Origin: Brachybacterium ginsengisoli | GTDB lineage: Bacteria > Actinomycetota > Actinomycetes > Actinomycetales > Dermabacteraceae | Assembly (NCBI RefSeq): GCF_002407065.1 | Contig: NZ_CP023564.1 | Coordinates: forward strand, 1,116,001-1,180,000 | Length of the DNA stretch: 64,000 nt | Direction: 5' to 3' | Shown: positions 28,101-35,797 of the stretch, piece after piece | Position numbering within the stretch: position 1 is the first letter of the stretch | Layout of the letters: each line of letters starts with the position of its first letter | Notes under the pieces: model-generated | Seen by the model: the letters and a program-made list of their open reading frames with translations, nothing else | Told to the model about the DNA's origin: nothing | The model's database searches: none | Program-made: the position numbers and the translations under genes

Positions 28101-29012
28101 TCAGGTGAGCTCGTGGCTCCACGGCGGGTTCGCGCCGGCCCGGGACACGGTGATCGCGGCGAGGGCCGCGGCGCGGCGCAGCACGTCGGCGAGCACGTCG
28201 CTGGGCATCGCGGCGAGCTCGGGGCGCCGTTGCGCCCCCAGCAGGTCCTTCGCTGCCAGGGCGTCGAGGATTCCGGCGGAGAAAGTGTCCCCGGCGCCGA
28301 CGGTGTCGACGGCGTCGACGACGACGGGGGAGACCTGCACGCGGCCGCTCCCGCCGAAGCCCACGGCGCCCTCGCCGCCGCGGGTCAGGACGGTCAGCGC
28401 CGGTCCCAGATCGCGCCAGGAGTCGACGACGCCCTCGACGTCCTCGGTGTCGTACAGCCAGGCGACGTCCTCGTCGGACGCCTTGACCACGTCGCACAGG
28501 GCGATGCTCTCCTCGACCTGGGCGCGCACCGCCTCGGGCGCCCCCATCAGGGTGGGTCGGGCGTTGGGGTCGTAGCTGATGGTCGCGGTCCCGTGGCAGC
28601 GCCGCAGCACGTCCACCACCGTCGCGGCGCCGGGCTGCAGCACCGCGGCGATCGACGAGGTGTGCACGGCGTCGACACGCTCGGGCAGCTCGGCGGGACG
28701 GGGATCCCAGAGCAGATCGAACTCGTAGGTCGCCGCACCGCTGGCGTCGAGACGCGCGAGCGCCGTGGAGGTCGGGGCCTCCACCGAGCTGCCGGGGGTG
28801 AGGCTCACACCGGAGGCTTCGAGATGCGCGCGGATGGCGTCGCCGCGGGCGTCGTCTCCGATGCGGGTGAGCAGCTGGGCGTCGTGGCCGAGACGGCTGA
28901 GCGCCACGGCCACGTTCATGGGGGATCCGCCGGGGTGCTCTCGACGCGTGCCATCGACGTCGATGACGATGTCCGTGAGTGCTTCTCCGACGATGAGGAA
29001 TGTCGCGGTCAC
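28101..29012 (-). CDS. PfkB-family sugar kinase (fructokinase-like)
   Basis: A 303-residue ribokinase-fold kinase. It has the N-terminal glycine motif GGSPMNVAVALSRLG and the C-terminal catalytic signature DTVGAGDTFSAGIL with the general base at D242. Fructokinase is the closest guess from length and motif spacing; other hexoses or nucleosides are possible. The GTG at 29012 is 6 bases from a -10 box. It sits between fumC and DUF4245 where other actinobacteria have glpX. Confidence 0.87.
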   Translation of the reverse strand: MTATFLIVGEALTDIVIDVDGTRREHPGGSPMNVAVALSRLGHDAQLLTRIGDDARGDAIRAHLEASGVSLTPGSSVEAPTSTALARLDASGAATYEFDLLWDPRPAELPERVDAVHTSSIAAVLQPGAATVVDVLRRCHGTATISYDPNARPTLMGAPEAVRAQVEESIALCDVVKASDEDVAWLYDTEDVEGVVDSWRDLGPALTVLTRGGEGAVGFGGSGRVQVSPVVVDAVDTVGAGDTFSAGILDALAAKDLLGAQRRPELAAMPSDVLADVLRRAAALAAITVSRAGANPPWSHELT

Positions 29013-29018
29013 CGGTCG

Positions 29019-29024
29019 ATCATC
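29019..29024 (-). promoter_or_regulatory. -10 box of a leaderless pfkB transcript
   Basis: Reading the minus strand, GATGAT ends 6 bases before the GTG at 29012, so the transcript should begin at the start codon. Confidence 0.4.
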
Positions 29025-29145
29025 GCAGGTTTCCGGGGAGGGGGCGAACCCGCATCCGCCTTTCGTGGAGGTGCTCGGCGCGGGGGTGTGGTGCGGTCGA
29101 CTCCCTCCGCACGCTCCTGGGAGCACATCACGGGGCGTGAGCGGC

Positions 29146-29151
29146 GACAAT
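29146..29151 (+). promoter_or_regulatory. -10 box of a leaderless DUF4245 transcript
   Basis: GACAAT ends 6 bases before the ATG at 29158. The intervening GGGGGAA could also act as a very close purine-rich site. Confidence 0.4.
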
Positions 29152-29157
29152 GGGGGA

Positions 29158-29892
29158 ATGCGCGAAGCCGATCACGAGACCCCCGAGGCATCGGAGCCGA
29201 CGCCCGCCGCGGCTCCGACCGGCGACGAGCGCCCCTCCGACGAGCGGGAGGAGCGCCCCGACGAGAGTGCGGAGGCGACCGGGACGGCTCGCCAGGACGT
29301 CCCGCAGGCCGCGCAGCCGAAGTCCGCGTACGAGCTGCCGTCGAGGAAGAACACCGTGCTGCGCAACATGGTGTGGGCACTCGCGCTGACCATGGCCGTG
29401 GTCGTCGTCATCGGCATCGCCTTCTTCGGCGTGGGCAGCGACCACCAGCGGGAGCGCTTGGAGAACTCCGAGGTGGATGTCGCCGCGAGCGCCGAGCGTG
29501 CCGAGGGCATCGCGCCCTTCCCGGTCGCCGTGCCGCGGCCGGGCGAGGGCTGGAGCGAGCGCTCCGCGCGCTTCACCGACGGGGGGAGCCCGCGCTGGGT
29601 CATCCAGTACAGCTCGCCGCATGAACAGCTGGTCACCCTGACCCAGGAGTCCGAGGTGAGCTCTCAGCTGCTCTCCTCCGCGCTGCCCGGCAGCGTCGTC
29701 GAGGAGGAGCTCGAGATCGACGGCGTCTCCTGCGAGCTGCTCAGAGGTGGAGAGCAGGGGGCCGAGAAGCGCGGGATCTCCTGCGAGGGTGAGGGCTTCG
29801 GCCTGCTGGTCCACGGAGGGACCGATCGCGAGGAGCTGCAGGACCTGGCAGAAGCCGCGCTCGCCGACGTCCAGGGAGACCACGCCGCCTGA
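29158..29892 (+). CDS. DUF4245 membrane-anchored protein
   Basis: A 244-residue protein with a ~70-residue acidic cytoplasmic tail, one transmembrane helix (MVWALALTMAVVVVIGIAFF, about 78-97) and an extracytoplasmic domain. It belongs to the actinobacterial DUF4245 family of unknown function, whose typical neighbour is glpX/fumC, as here. Two cysteines in the outer domain (VSCELL and GISCEG) may form a disulfide. Confidence 0.85.
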   Translation: MREADHETPEASEPTPAAAPTGDERPSDEREERPDESAEATGTARQDVPQAAQPKSAYELPSRKNTVLRNMVWALALTMAVVVVIGIAFFGVGSDHQRERLENSEVDVAASAERAEGIAPFPVAVPRPGEGWSERSARFTDGGSPRWVIQYSSPHEQLVTLTQESEVSSQLLSSALPGSVVEEELEIDGVSCELLRGGEQGAEKRGISCEGEGFGLLVHGGTDREELQDLAEAALADVQGDHAA

Positions 29893-29945
29893 CCCGTCGG
29901 CCGGCGGCCTCCCCTCGAGACCGGTGAGAGCTGGGCTCTCCGCGC

Positions 29946-29970
29946 GATGAGAGCGGGCTCATGCCCGTCT
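29946..29970. promoter_or_regulatory. Possible operator upstream of the DASS transporter gene
   Basis: TGAGAGCGGGC, a 4-base loop TCAT and GCCCGTCTCA form an inverted repeat with one bulged base, 39 bases before the transporter ATG. It could bind a regulator of the transporter-glycerate kinase pair; no regulator gene is adjacent. Confidence 0.3.
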
Positions 29971-30008
29971 CAACCCCGACTCATCGGAGCACTGCACGAT
30001 CTGCGAGC

Positions 30009-31457
30009 ATGACGACGCTCGCCCTTCCTCTCCTCGCCCCTCGCGCCGCACTGGTGCGTGCCGGCCGCGCGACCGCGCTCGCCGGTGCGGCCCTGGGGAT
30101 GTGGTTCGCGACCCCCGGATGGCCCACCGACCAGCGGATCGTGGTCATCGCCCTCGCGGCGGCGAGCGCCGCCTGGATCGCCACCACGATCGATGACACC
30201 GTGATCGCCCTCGTCGCGGTCACCGCGCTCGCCCTCTCCGGGGCGCTCCCCACTGCGGATCTCTTCAACGCGCTCGGTCACCCGACGATCTGGCTGCTCA
30301 TCGGCTCCTGCATGATCGCCGCCGGGCTCACCGCCTCGGGCGTCGCCAAACGGGTGGCACTGCGGGTCGTCGCCGGATCACGGAGCGTCCGCGGGCTCTG
30401 GTACCGCATGAGCATCGCCCTGATCCTGAGCACCTTCGCGGTGCCCTCCACGAGCGGTCGCGCCGCCCTGGCTCTGCCGATCTTCCGCACGCTGGCCGGC
30501 GTGATGCCGCGCGGGCACCAGGTGGCGCTCTCCCTGCTCGTCCCCGCCGTGATCCTGCTGTCGGCCTTCGGCTCGATCCTCGGCGCCGGAGCGCACCTCA
30601 TCGCCGCGAGCCTGGTGGAGGCCACCACCGGCACCCGGATGTCGTTCCTGTGGTGGCTGCTGCTGGGCGCTCCCGTCGCCGTCGTGTCCTCGTTCGCGAC
30701 CTGCGAGGTGATCCTGCTGAGGTTCCTCTCCCGCGAGGACCGTCGCCTCGACGTCACTCCCGTCGCCGCTGCTCTCGCCGGAGCCGGCCGGCGAGGCCGG
30801 TTCTCCGCGGCCGAGCTCCGTTCCCTCGCGACGCTCGGCGTCGTCATCGCGCTCTGGCTGTCAGAGCCGCTCCACGGAATCGATCCGGCCCTGATCGCGC
30901 TCGCCGGAGGCGTCGTGGCCGTGGTGCCGGGCCTCGGGACGGTCGCCTCGAAGCAGGCCTTCGCCCAGGTCCCCTGGCAGCTGCTGCTCTTCCTCGCGAC
31001 GACGATCGCGCTCGGGAGCGCGCTCGTACAGACCGGTGCGGCACAGCGGATCGCCGACGCCACGCTCGGCTCTCTCGCCGGGGCACGCCCGGCGCTCGTG
31101 CTGGTCGCGATCGTGGTGATCTCCGCGGCCGCTCACCTGGTGGTGCAGTCGCGGTCCGCGCGGGCGACAGTCCTGCTCCCGATCGTGCTGTCCATCGCGG
31201 CGGGCGCGGGCATCAACCCGGTCTCCGCGGCGCTGGCCTCCACCGCGGCCGCCGGCTTCTGCCTCACCCTCACCTCCTCCGCCAAGCCCGTCACGATGTT
31301 CAGCGACGTGCCCGGCATCGCCACCTTCGACCGCCCACGCCTGCTGGCGCTCGCCGGGATGACGGCTCCGCTCGTGATCGGGCTGGTCCTCCTCTGCGCC
31401 GCCTGGTTCTGGCCGCTGCTCGGAGTCCCCTTCCTGAGCCCCGTCGGCATCCGCTGA
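30009..31457 (+). CDS. SLC13/DASS-family anion transporter
   Basis: A 482-residue polytopic membrane protein with about 11-12 hydrophobic segments. It shows the two DASS-type repeats, STFAVPSTSGRAALALPIF and, near the C terminus, TLTSSAKPVTMFSDVPG, which correspond to the SNT-like Na+/substrate motifs. The family carries di- and tricarboxylates or sulfate. A glycerate kinase gene begins 30 bases downstream, so uptake of glycerate or a related hydroxy-acid is a reasonable inference. Start at the ATG at 30009; an earlier in-frame GTG/ATG has no support. Confidence 0.82.
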   Translation: MTTLALPLLAPRAALVRAGRATALAGAALGMWFATPGWPTDQRIVVIALAAASAAWIATTIDDTVIALVAVTALALSGALPTADLFNALGHPTIWLLIGSCMIAAGLTASGVAKRVALRVVAGSRSVRGLWYRMSIALILSTFAVPSTSGRAALALPIFRTLAGVMPRGHQVALSLLVPAVILLSAFGSILGAGAHLIAASLVEATTGTRMSFLWWLLLGAPVAVVSSFATCEVILLRFLSREDRRLDVTPVAAALAGAGRRGRFSAAELRSLATLGVVIALWLSEPLHGIDPALIALAGGVVAVVPGLGTVASKQAFAQVPWQLLLFLATTIALGSALVQTGAAQRIADATLGSLAGARPALVLVAIVVISAAAHLVVQSRSARATVLLPIVLSIAAGAGINPVSAALASTAAAGFCLTLTSSAKPVTMFSDVPGIATFDRPRLLALAGMTAPLVIGLVLLCAAWFWPLLGVPFLSPVGIR

Positions 31458-31487
31458 CCTGCACACCCACCGATGAAGGAGTTCGTC

Positions 31488-32735
31488 ATGCGTCATCTCT
31501 CCACCCCCACCGTCCTCGTGGCCCCGAGCGGATTCAAGGAGTCCCTGGGCGCCGGTGCCGTCGCCGAGGCGATCGCCGACGGCGTCCAGCGCGTCCTGCC
31601 TGGCGCGATCATCCGCCGGATGCCGCTCATCGACGGCGGCGAGGGGACCGCCAGGGCCCTCGTCGAGGCCACCGGCGGCACCCTGCACGAACTGACCGTG
31701 ACCGGCCCGGTCGGCGATCGGATCCCGAGCCACTTCGGGATGCTCGGCGACGGCCAGACGGCGGTGGTCGAGATGGCCGCCGCCGCAGGGCTCAGCCTCG
31801 TGCCGCGCGATCGCCGCAACCCGCTGAGGACCACCACCTATGGCGTCGGCGAGCTCCTCCTCGCCGCCCTCGACGCCGGGGCCACGCGCATCCTGGTCGG
31901 CTGCGGGGACTCCGGCACCTCGGACGGCGGTGCCGGCGCGCTCCAGGCACTCGGGGCGCGGCTGCTCGACGAGGAGGGCCGCGAGCTGGGCCTCGGTGCC
32001 CGACGTCTCGGCAGGCTCGACCGCATCTACGTGCACGGCCTCGATCCTCGGCTGGAGGACGTGGGCATCGACATCGCCTGCAACCCGACCAACGTGCTCA
32101 CCGGCCCCCGCGGGGTGGCCCGAGTGTTCGGGCCGCAGAAGGGGGCGACGCCGAAGCAGGTCGATCGGCTGGCCAAGCACCTCAAGCACTGGGCGCGGGT
32201 CCTGGAGCGGGACGTGCTGGTGGAGGCCGGGACGGACCTCCGTCGCGGCCTGGGCACCGGGGCGTCCGGCGGGCTCGGGGCAGGGCTCGCCGCGATCGGC
32301 GGGGCGCTGCACCCGCGCTTCGACGTCCTGCTGGGTGAGTTCGATCTGGAGGACGCTCTGCGAGGCGCCGATCTCGTGATCACCGCTGAGGGGTCGATCG
32401 ATGTCCAGACGCCCCACGGGAAGATCCCCTCCGAGGTGGCGCGGCGGGCGGAGGCCGCCGGAGTCCCGGTGCTCGCCGTGGCGGGCACGATCGGTGCGGA
32501 GGCGGACTGCGTTCTCGACATCGGGATCGGGGCCGTGCAGGGGATCCTCCCCGCGCCGATGACGCTGGAGGAGGCCTGCGCGCGGGGAGCGGAGCTGGTG
32601 GCCGACGCGACGGAGCGGGCCATGCGCATGCTCCTGCTCGGCATCGAGATGGCCGGGCACGAGCAGCACTCTGCTCACCGCACCGCTCCGGCCGGGCTGA
32701 CCGTTCGGCCCCGCCTCGAGCCGATCGCCGCCTGA
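31488..32735 (+). CDS. Glycerate kinase (GarK/GlxK family)
   Basis: Phosphorylates D-glycerate to 2- or 3-phosphoglycerate with ATP, feeding glycolysis. The 415-residue protein contains the family markers VAPSGFKESLGA, MPLIDGGEGTA, GCGDSGTSDGGAGAL, FGPQKGATPKQV and GASGGLGAGLAA. The ATG at 31488 follows AAGGAG by 7 bases; an earlier ATG (31473) lies before that site. Likely co-transcribed with the transporter. Confidence 0.93.
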   Translation: MRHLSTPTVLVAPSGFKESLGAGAVAEAIADGVQRVLPGAIIRRMPLIDGGEGTARALVEATGGTLHELTVTGPVGDRIPSHFGMLGDGQTAVVEMAAAAGLSLVPRDRRNPLRTTTYGVGELLLAALDAGATRILVGCGDSGTSDGGAGALQALGARLLDEEGRELGLGARRLGRLDRIYVHGLDPRLEDVGIDIACNPTNVLTGPRGVARVFGPQKGATPKQVDRLAKHLKHWARVLERDVLVEAGTDLRRGLGTGASGGLGAGLAAIGGALHPRFDVLLGEFDLEDALRGADLVITAEGSIDVQTPHGKIPSEVARRAEAAGVPVLAVAGTIGAEADCVLDIGIGAVQGILPAPMTLEEACARGAELVADATERAMRMLLLGIEMAGHEQHSAHRTAPAGLTVRPRLEPIAA

Positions 32736-32751
32736 GTCGCAGCGGCGAGGG

Positions 32752-32791
32752 GCAGCGCCCGACCCGATCGTCCGTCGTGGTGGGGCGCTGC
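32752..32791. terminator. Stem-loop between glycerate kinase gene and xseB
   Basis: GCAGCGCCC (32752-32760) pairs with GGGCGCTGC (32783-32791) in the short gap between two convergent genes. Confidence 0.55.
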
Positions 32792-32813
32792 ACCGCTGTG
32801 CGGCCCCGCGGGG

Positions 32814-33107
32814 TCAGTCCCCGGAACGGCGGGCGGCCACGGCGTCGTCGAGCCGCTCCCGCGCCCCGTCGAGCCACTGCTGGCAGCGTCGAGCGAGCAT
32901 CTCGCCGCGCTCCCACAGGCCGATGGAGTCCTCGAGGCCGCCCTGGCCGGACTCCAGGCGTCGCACCACCTCGACGAGCTGGTCGCGAGCGGCCTCGTAG
33001 GAGAGCTCAGCGATGTCCGCAGGCAGGGGGTCGGTCTCCTCGGCCGGGGTGACGCCGGCCGCCGTCGTGTCGGCCGCGGGATCGGTGTCGGGGCTGGTCG
33101 GGGTCAT
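32814..33107 (-). CDS. xseB: Exodeoxyribonuclease VII small subunit
   Basis: A 97-residue protein whose core LSYEAARDQLVEVVRRLESGQGGLEDSIGLWERGEMLARRC is the XseB helical hairpin. A Thr/Asp/Pro-rich N-terminal tail of ~30 residues precedes it. The ATG overlaps the xseA stop codon by one base (TGATG), so the subunits are made together. Confidence 0.95.
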   Translation of the reverse strand: MTPTSPDTDPAADTTAAGVTPAEETDPLPADIAELSYEAARDQLVEVVRRLESGQGGLEDSIGLWERGEMLARRCQQWLDGARERLDDAVAARRSGD

Positions 33108-34513
33108 CAGGACTCCTCAGTGGGGTCGGCGGGGTCAGGGTTGGACAGCTCGCCGAGGGGCGGCTCGTCGGCGGGAGGCATGTCGGCGGGAGGCGGTGAC
33201 GCCTCCGTCGGCGGCTGCGCGGGCGGCGTGTACGGGTCGTGCTCGACGCGCTCCACCCCGAAGCGGCCACCGGCCACCCGCACGGAGAGCGCCTGGCCGA
33301 CGCCGGGCTGGTCGGGGGCTCGGATGATCGTCCCCTCCGCGTCCTGCACCACGGCGTAGCCCCGCTCGAGGGTGGCCAGCGGGCTCAGGGAGCGCACCTG
33401 CCGGCCCAGGTGGTCGATCTCGTCGGCCGCACGGTCCAGACGGGAGCCGATCAGGGTGCGGGCCAGGGAGATGCGTGAACGGATCTCGTCGGCCCTTCCG
33501 GCGAGGATCGTGGAGGGGTTCTCCAGCACGGGCCTCGAGCGCATCGCGTCCAGCGCGGACTGCTCCCGCTCGATCCGCGCCCGGATCGCGGCCCGCAGGC
33601 GGGTGCGACCCAGCTCCAGCTGCTCGATCTCGGCGATGATGTCGGGGACCACGCGCTTGGCGGCGTCGGTGGGGGTGGAGGCGCGGACATCCGCGGCGAG
33701 GTCGATCAGCGGGGTGTCGACCTCGTGGCCGATCGCGGAGACGATCGGTGTGCTCGCATCGGCGACCAGGCGGGTGAGCTGCTCGTCGGAGAAGGGCAGC
33801 AGGTCCTCGAGGGAGCCGCCGCCGCGGGAGATGATGATGACGTCGACCTCGTCGAGCGCGTCCAGCTCGCGCAGCGCCGCGGAGACCTCCCGCACGGCCC
33901 GGGTGCCCTGCACCGCGACCTCGCGGATCTCGAACTGCACCGCCGGCCAGCGGCGTCGGGCGTTGACGGTGACGTCGCGCTCGGCCGCGGACTCCCGGCC
34001 GCAGATGAGCCCGACGGTGCGGGGCAGGAAGGGGAGCGGCTTCTTGCGGGAGGCGGCGAACAGCCCCTCGGCCGAGAGCACCCGCTTGAGCTGCTCGAGA
34101 CGGGCCAGCAGCTCGCCCAGACCCACCGGGCGGATGTCGTCGGCCTCGAGCTGGAGGCTGCCGCGCTTGGACCAGAAGGTGGGCTTCGCGTGGACCACCA
34201 CGCGCGCGCCGGGGACCGGCTCGACGGGCAGGGCGCGCAGCACGTTCTCGCGCACGGGGACGGAGAAGGACATGTCCACGTCCACGTCCCGCAGCGTCAT
34301 GAAGCTCAGCCCCGCCCCGGGCCGACGGTTCAGCTGGACGATCTCGCCCTCGACCCACAGCGGGGACATGCGCGCCACGTACTCGCCGACCTTGACCGAC
34401 AGCTGCCGCAGGGGCCAGGGGTTCTCCGCGGTGGTCTGCGCCGCCGTGGCGGCCGGGGCGGGCCGCGGCGTCGTGCCGGTGTCCGCCTCCGGGCCGGGGG
34501 AGTTCTGCGTCAT
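33107..34513 (-). CDS. xseA: Exodeoxyribonuclease VII large subunit
   Basis: Catalytic subunit of the single-strand exonuclease ExoVII. The 468 residues show the N-terminal OB fold ([19 protein letters not shown]), the catalytic region [20 protein letters not shown] and [26 protein letters not shown], and a coiled-coil C terminus. It ends in a Pro/Asp/Glu-rich tail of ~45 residues. Start at the ATG at 34513 (MTQNSPG); the frame is open upstream without similarity. Divergent from ispH. Confidence 0.96.
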   Translation of the reverse strand: MTQNSPGPEADTGTTPRPAPAATAAQTTAENPWPLRQLSVKVGEYVARMSPLWVEGEIVQLNRRPGAGLSFMTLRDVDVDMSFSVPVRENVLRALPVEPVPGARVVVHAKPTFWSKRGSLQLEADDIRPVGLGELLARLEQLKRVLSAEGLFAASRKKPLPFLPRTVGLICGRESAAERDVTVNARRRWPAVQFEIREVAVQGTRAVREVSAALRELDALDEVDVIIISRGGGSLEDLLPFSDEQLTRLVADASTPIVSAIGHEVDTPLIDLAADVRASTPTDAAKRVVPDIIAEIEQLELGRTRLRAAIRARIEREQSALDAMRSRPVLENPSTILAGRADEIRSRISLARTLIGSRLDRAADEIDHLGRQVRSLSPLATLERGYAVVQDAEGTIIRAPDQPGVGQALSVRVAGGRFGVERVEHDPYTPPAQPPTEASPPPADMPPADEPPLGELSNPDPADPTEES

Positions 34514-34636
34514 GGGTCCACTGTGGCACGAGCTCCCGACACCTCGCCCCCGACGTGCCCGGCTGTGGAGGCAGAGCCCCTGTGGAGGGATGGTGAGTCT
34601 TGCCCCACCTGCGTCCCACCGGTGCGTCCTCGCTCC

Positions 34637-34642
34637 TACGAT
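34637..34642 (+). promoter_or_regulatory. -10 box of a leaderless ispH transcript
   Basis: TACGAT ends 7 bases before the GTG at 34650. An ATG at 34641 in the same frame overlaps the -10 box and so is an unlikely start. GGGAGG directly before the GTG is too close for a normal ribosome-binding site. Confidence 0.5.
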
Positions 34643-34649
34643 GGGAGGC

Positions 34650-35654
34650 GTGAGCACCGGAACCGTCCTTCTTGCCGAGCCGCGCGGGTACTGCGCGGGA
34701 GTCGATCGCGCCGTGGTCGCCGTCGAGCGCGCCCTGGAGCACTACGACGAGACCGTCTACGTTCGTCACGAGATCGTGCACAACAAGTTCGTGGTGGACC
34801 GTCTCAAGGAGAAGGGCGCCGTGTTCGTCGAGGAGGTCGACGAGGTCCCCGAGGGCTCGCTCGTCATCTTCTCCGCGCACGGCATCTCCCCGAAGGTCCG
34901 CGAGATGGCCGAGGAGCGCAACCTCCGCACCATCGACGCGACCTGCCCCCTGGTCACGAAGGTCCACAAGGAGGCGGTGCGCTTCGCCCGCCAGGACTAC
35001 GACATCCTGCTGGTGGGCCACACCGGCCACGAGGAGGTCGAGGGCACCGCCGGCGAGGCGCCGGAGCATGTGCAGATCGTCAACTCCCCGGACGACGTCG
35101 ACCAGGTCACCGTGCGCGATCCCGAGAAGGTCGTGTGGCTCTCGCAGACCACCCTCAGCGTCGACGAGACCATGGAGACGGTGGACAAGCTGCGCGAGCG
35201 CTTCCCGACGCTGCAGGCTCCGCCCAGCGACGACATCTGCTACGCCACCCAGAACCGCCAGGTCGCGATCAAGAAGATCGCCCCGGATGCGGACCTGGTG
35301 CTGGTGGTCGGCTCGCCGAACTCCTCGAACTCCGTGCGTCTGATGGAGGTCGCCAAGGAGGCCGGGGCCAAGGCCTCGCACCGCATCGACTCGGTCTCCG
35401 AGCTGCGTGACGAGTGGTTCGAGGGCGTCGGCACGGTGGGCGTCACCTCCGGCGCCTCGGTGCCGGATGTCCTGGTCCAGCAGCTGCTGGGCGTCCTCGC
35501 CGAGCGCGGCTACGGCGACGTGCAGCCCGTGCGCACCGCGACCGAGGATCTCATGTTCTCGCTCCCGCGCGAGCTGCGCCAGGAGATGAAGTCCCGTGGC
35601 GCGACCGATCGTCGCAGCAAGCCCACCGGCGACGGCGCCACCGCGGAGTCCTGA
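34650..35654 (+). CDS. ispH: 4-hydroxy-3-methylbut-2-enyl diphosphate reductase
   Basis: Last enzyme of the MEP pathway, making IPP and DMAPP with a [4Fe-4S] cluster. The three cluster cysteines are C15 ([11 protein letters not shown]), C99 ([11 protein letters not shown]) and C197 ([11 protein letters not shown]). HEIVHN and [12 protein letters not shown] motifs are intact. Length 334. It supplies the substrate of the prenyltransferase at 22.4 kb. The stop codon lies inside the first unit of a 14-bp tandem repeat. Confidence 0.97.
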   Translation: MSTGTVLLAEPRGYCAGVDRAVVAVERALEHYDETVYVRHEIVHNKFVVDRLKEKGAVFVEEVDEVPEGSLVIFSAHGISPKVREMAEERNLRTIDATCPLVTKVHKEAVRFARQDYDILLVGHTGHEEVEGTAGEAPEHVQIVNSPDDVDQVTVRDPEKVVWLSQTTLSVDETMETVDKLRERFPTLQAPPSDDICYATQNRQVAIKKIAPDADLVLVVGSPNSSNSVRLMEVAKEAGAKASHRIDSVSELRDEWFEGVGTVGVTSGASVPDVLVQQLLGVLAERGYGDVQPVRTATEDLMFSLPRELRQEMKSRGATDRRSKPTGDGATAES

Positions 35655-35713
35655 TCCCGGAGTCCTGATCCCGGAGCCCTGATTCCGGAGTCCAGATCTC
35701 GGCGTCCTGATCC
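35644..35713. repeat. Five tandem 14-bp units at the ispH stop
   Basis: Units of consensus CGGAGTCCTGATCC start at 35644, 35658, 35672, 35686 and 35700; the first two are identical and the others differ at 1-3 positions. The first unit supplies the last ispH codons and TGA. Confidence 0.9.
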
Positions 35714-35797
35714 GGCGGGCGACCTCTGGGGCGCCGGGACGAGGGCCATCCCGGACATCCTCCGGCGGCAGCGCGCCATCTTCGGCATGATGGTCCG

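Noticed and set aside
32777-33052. Frame antisense to xseB
   Set aside because: xseB is clearly identified on the minus strand; this frame is its shadow.
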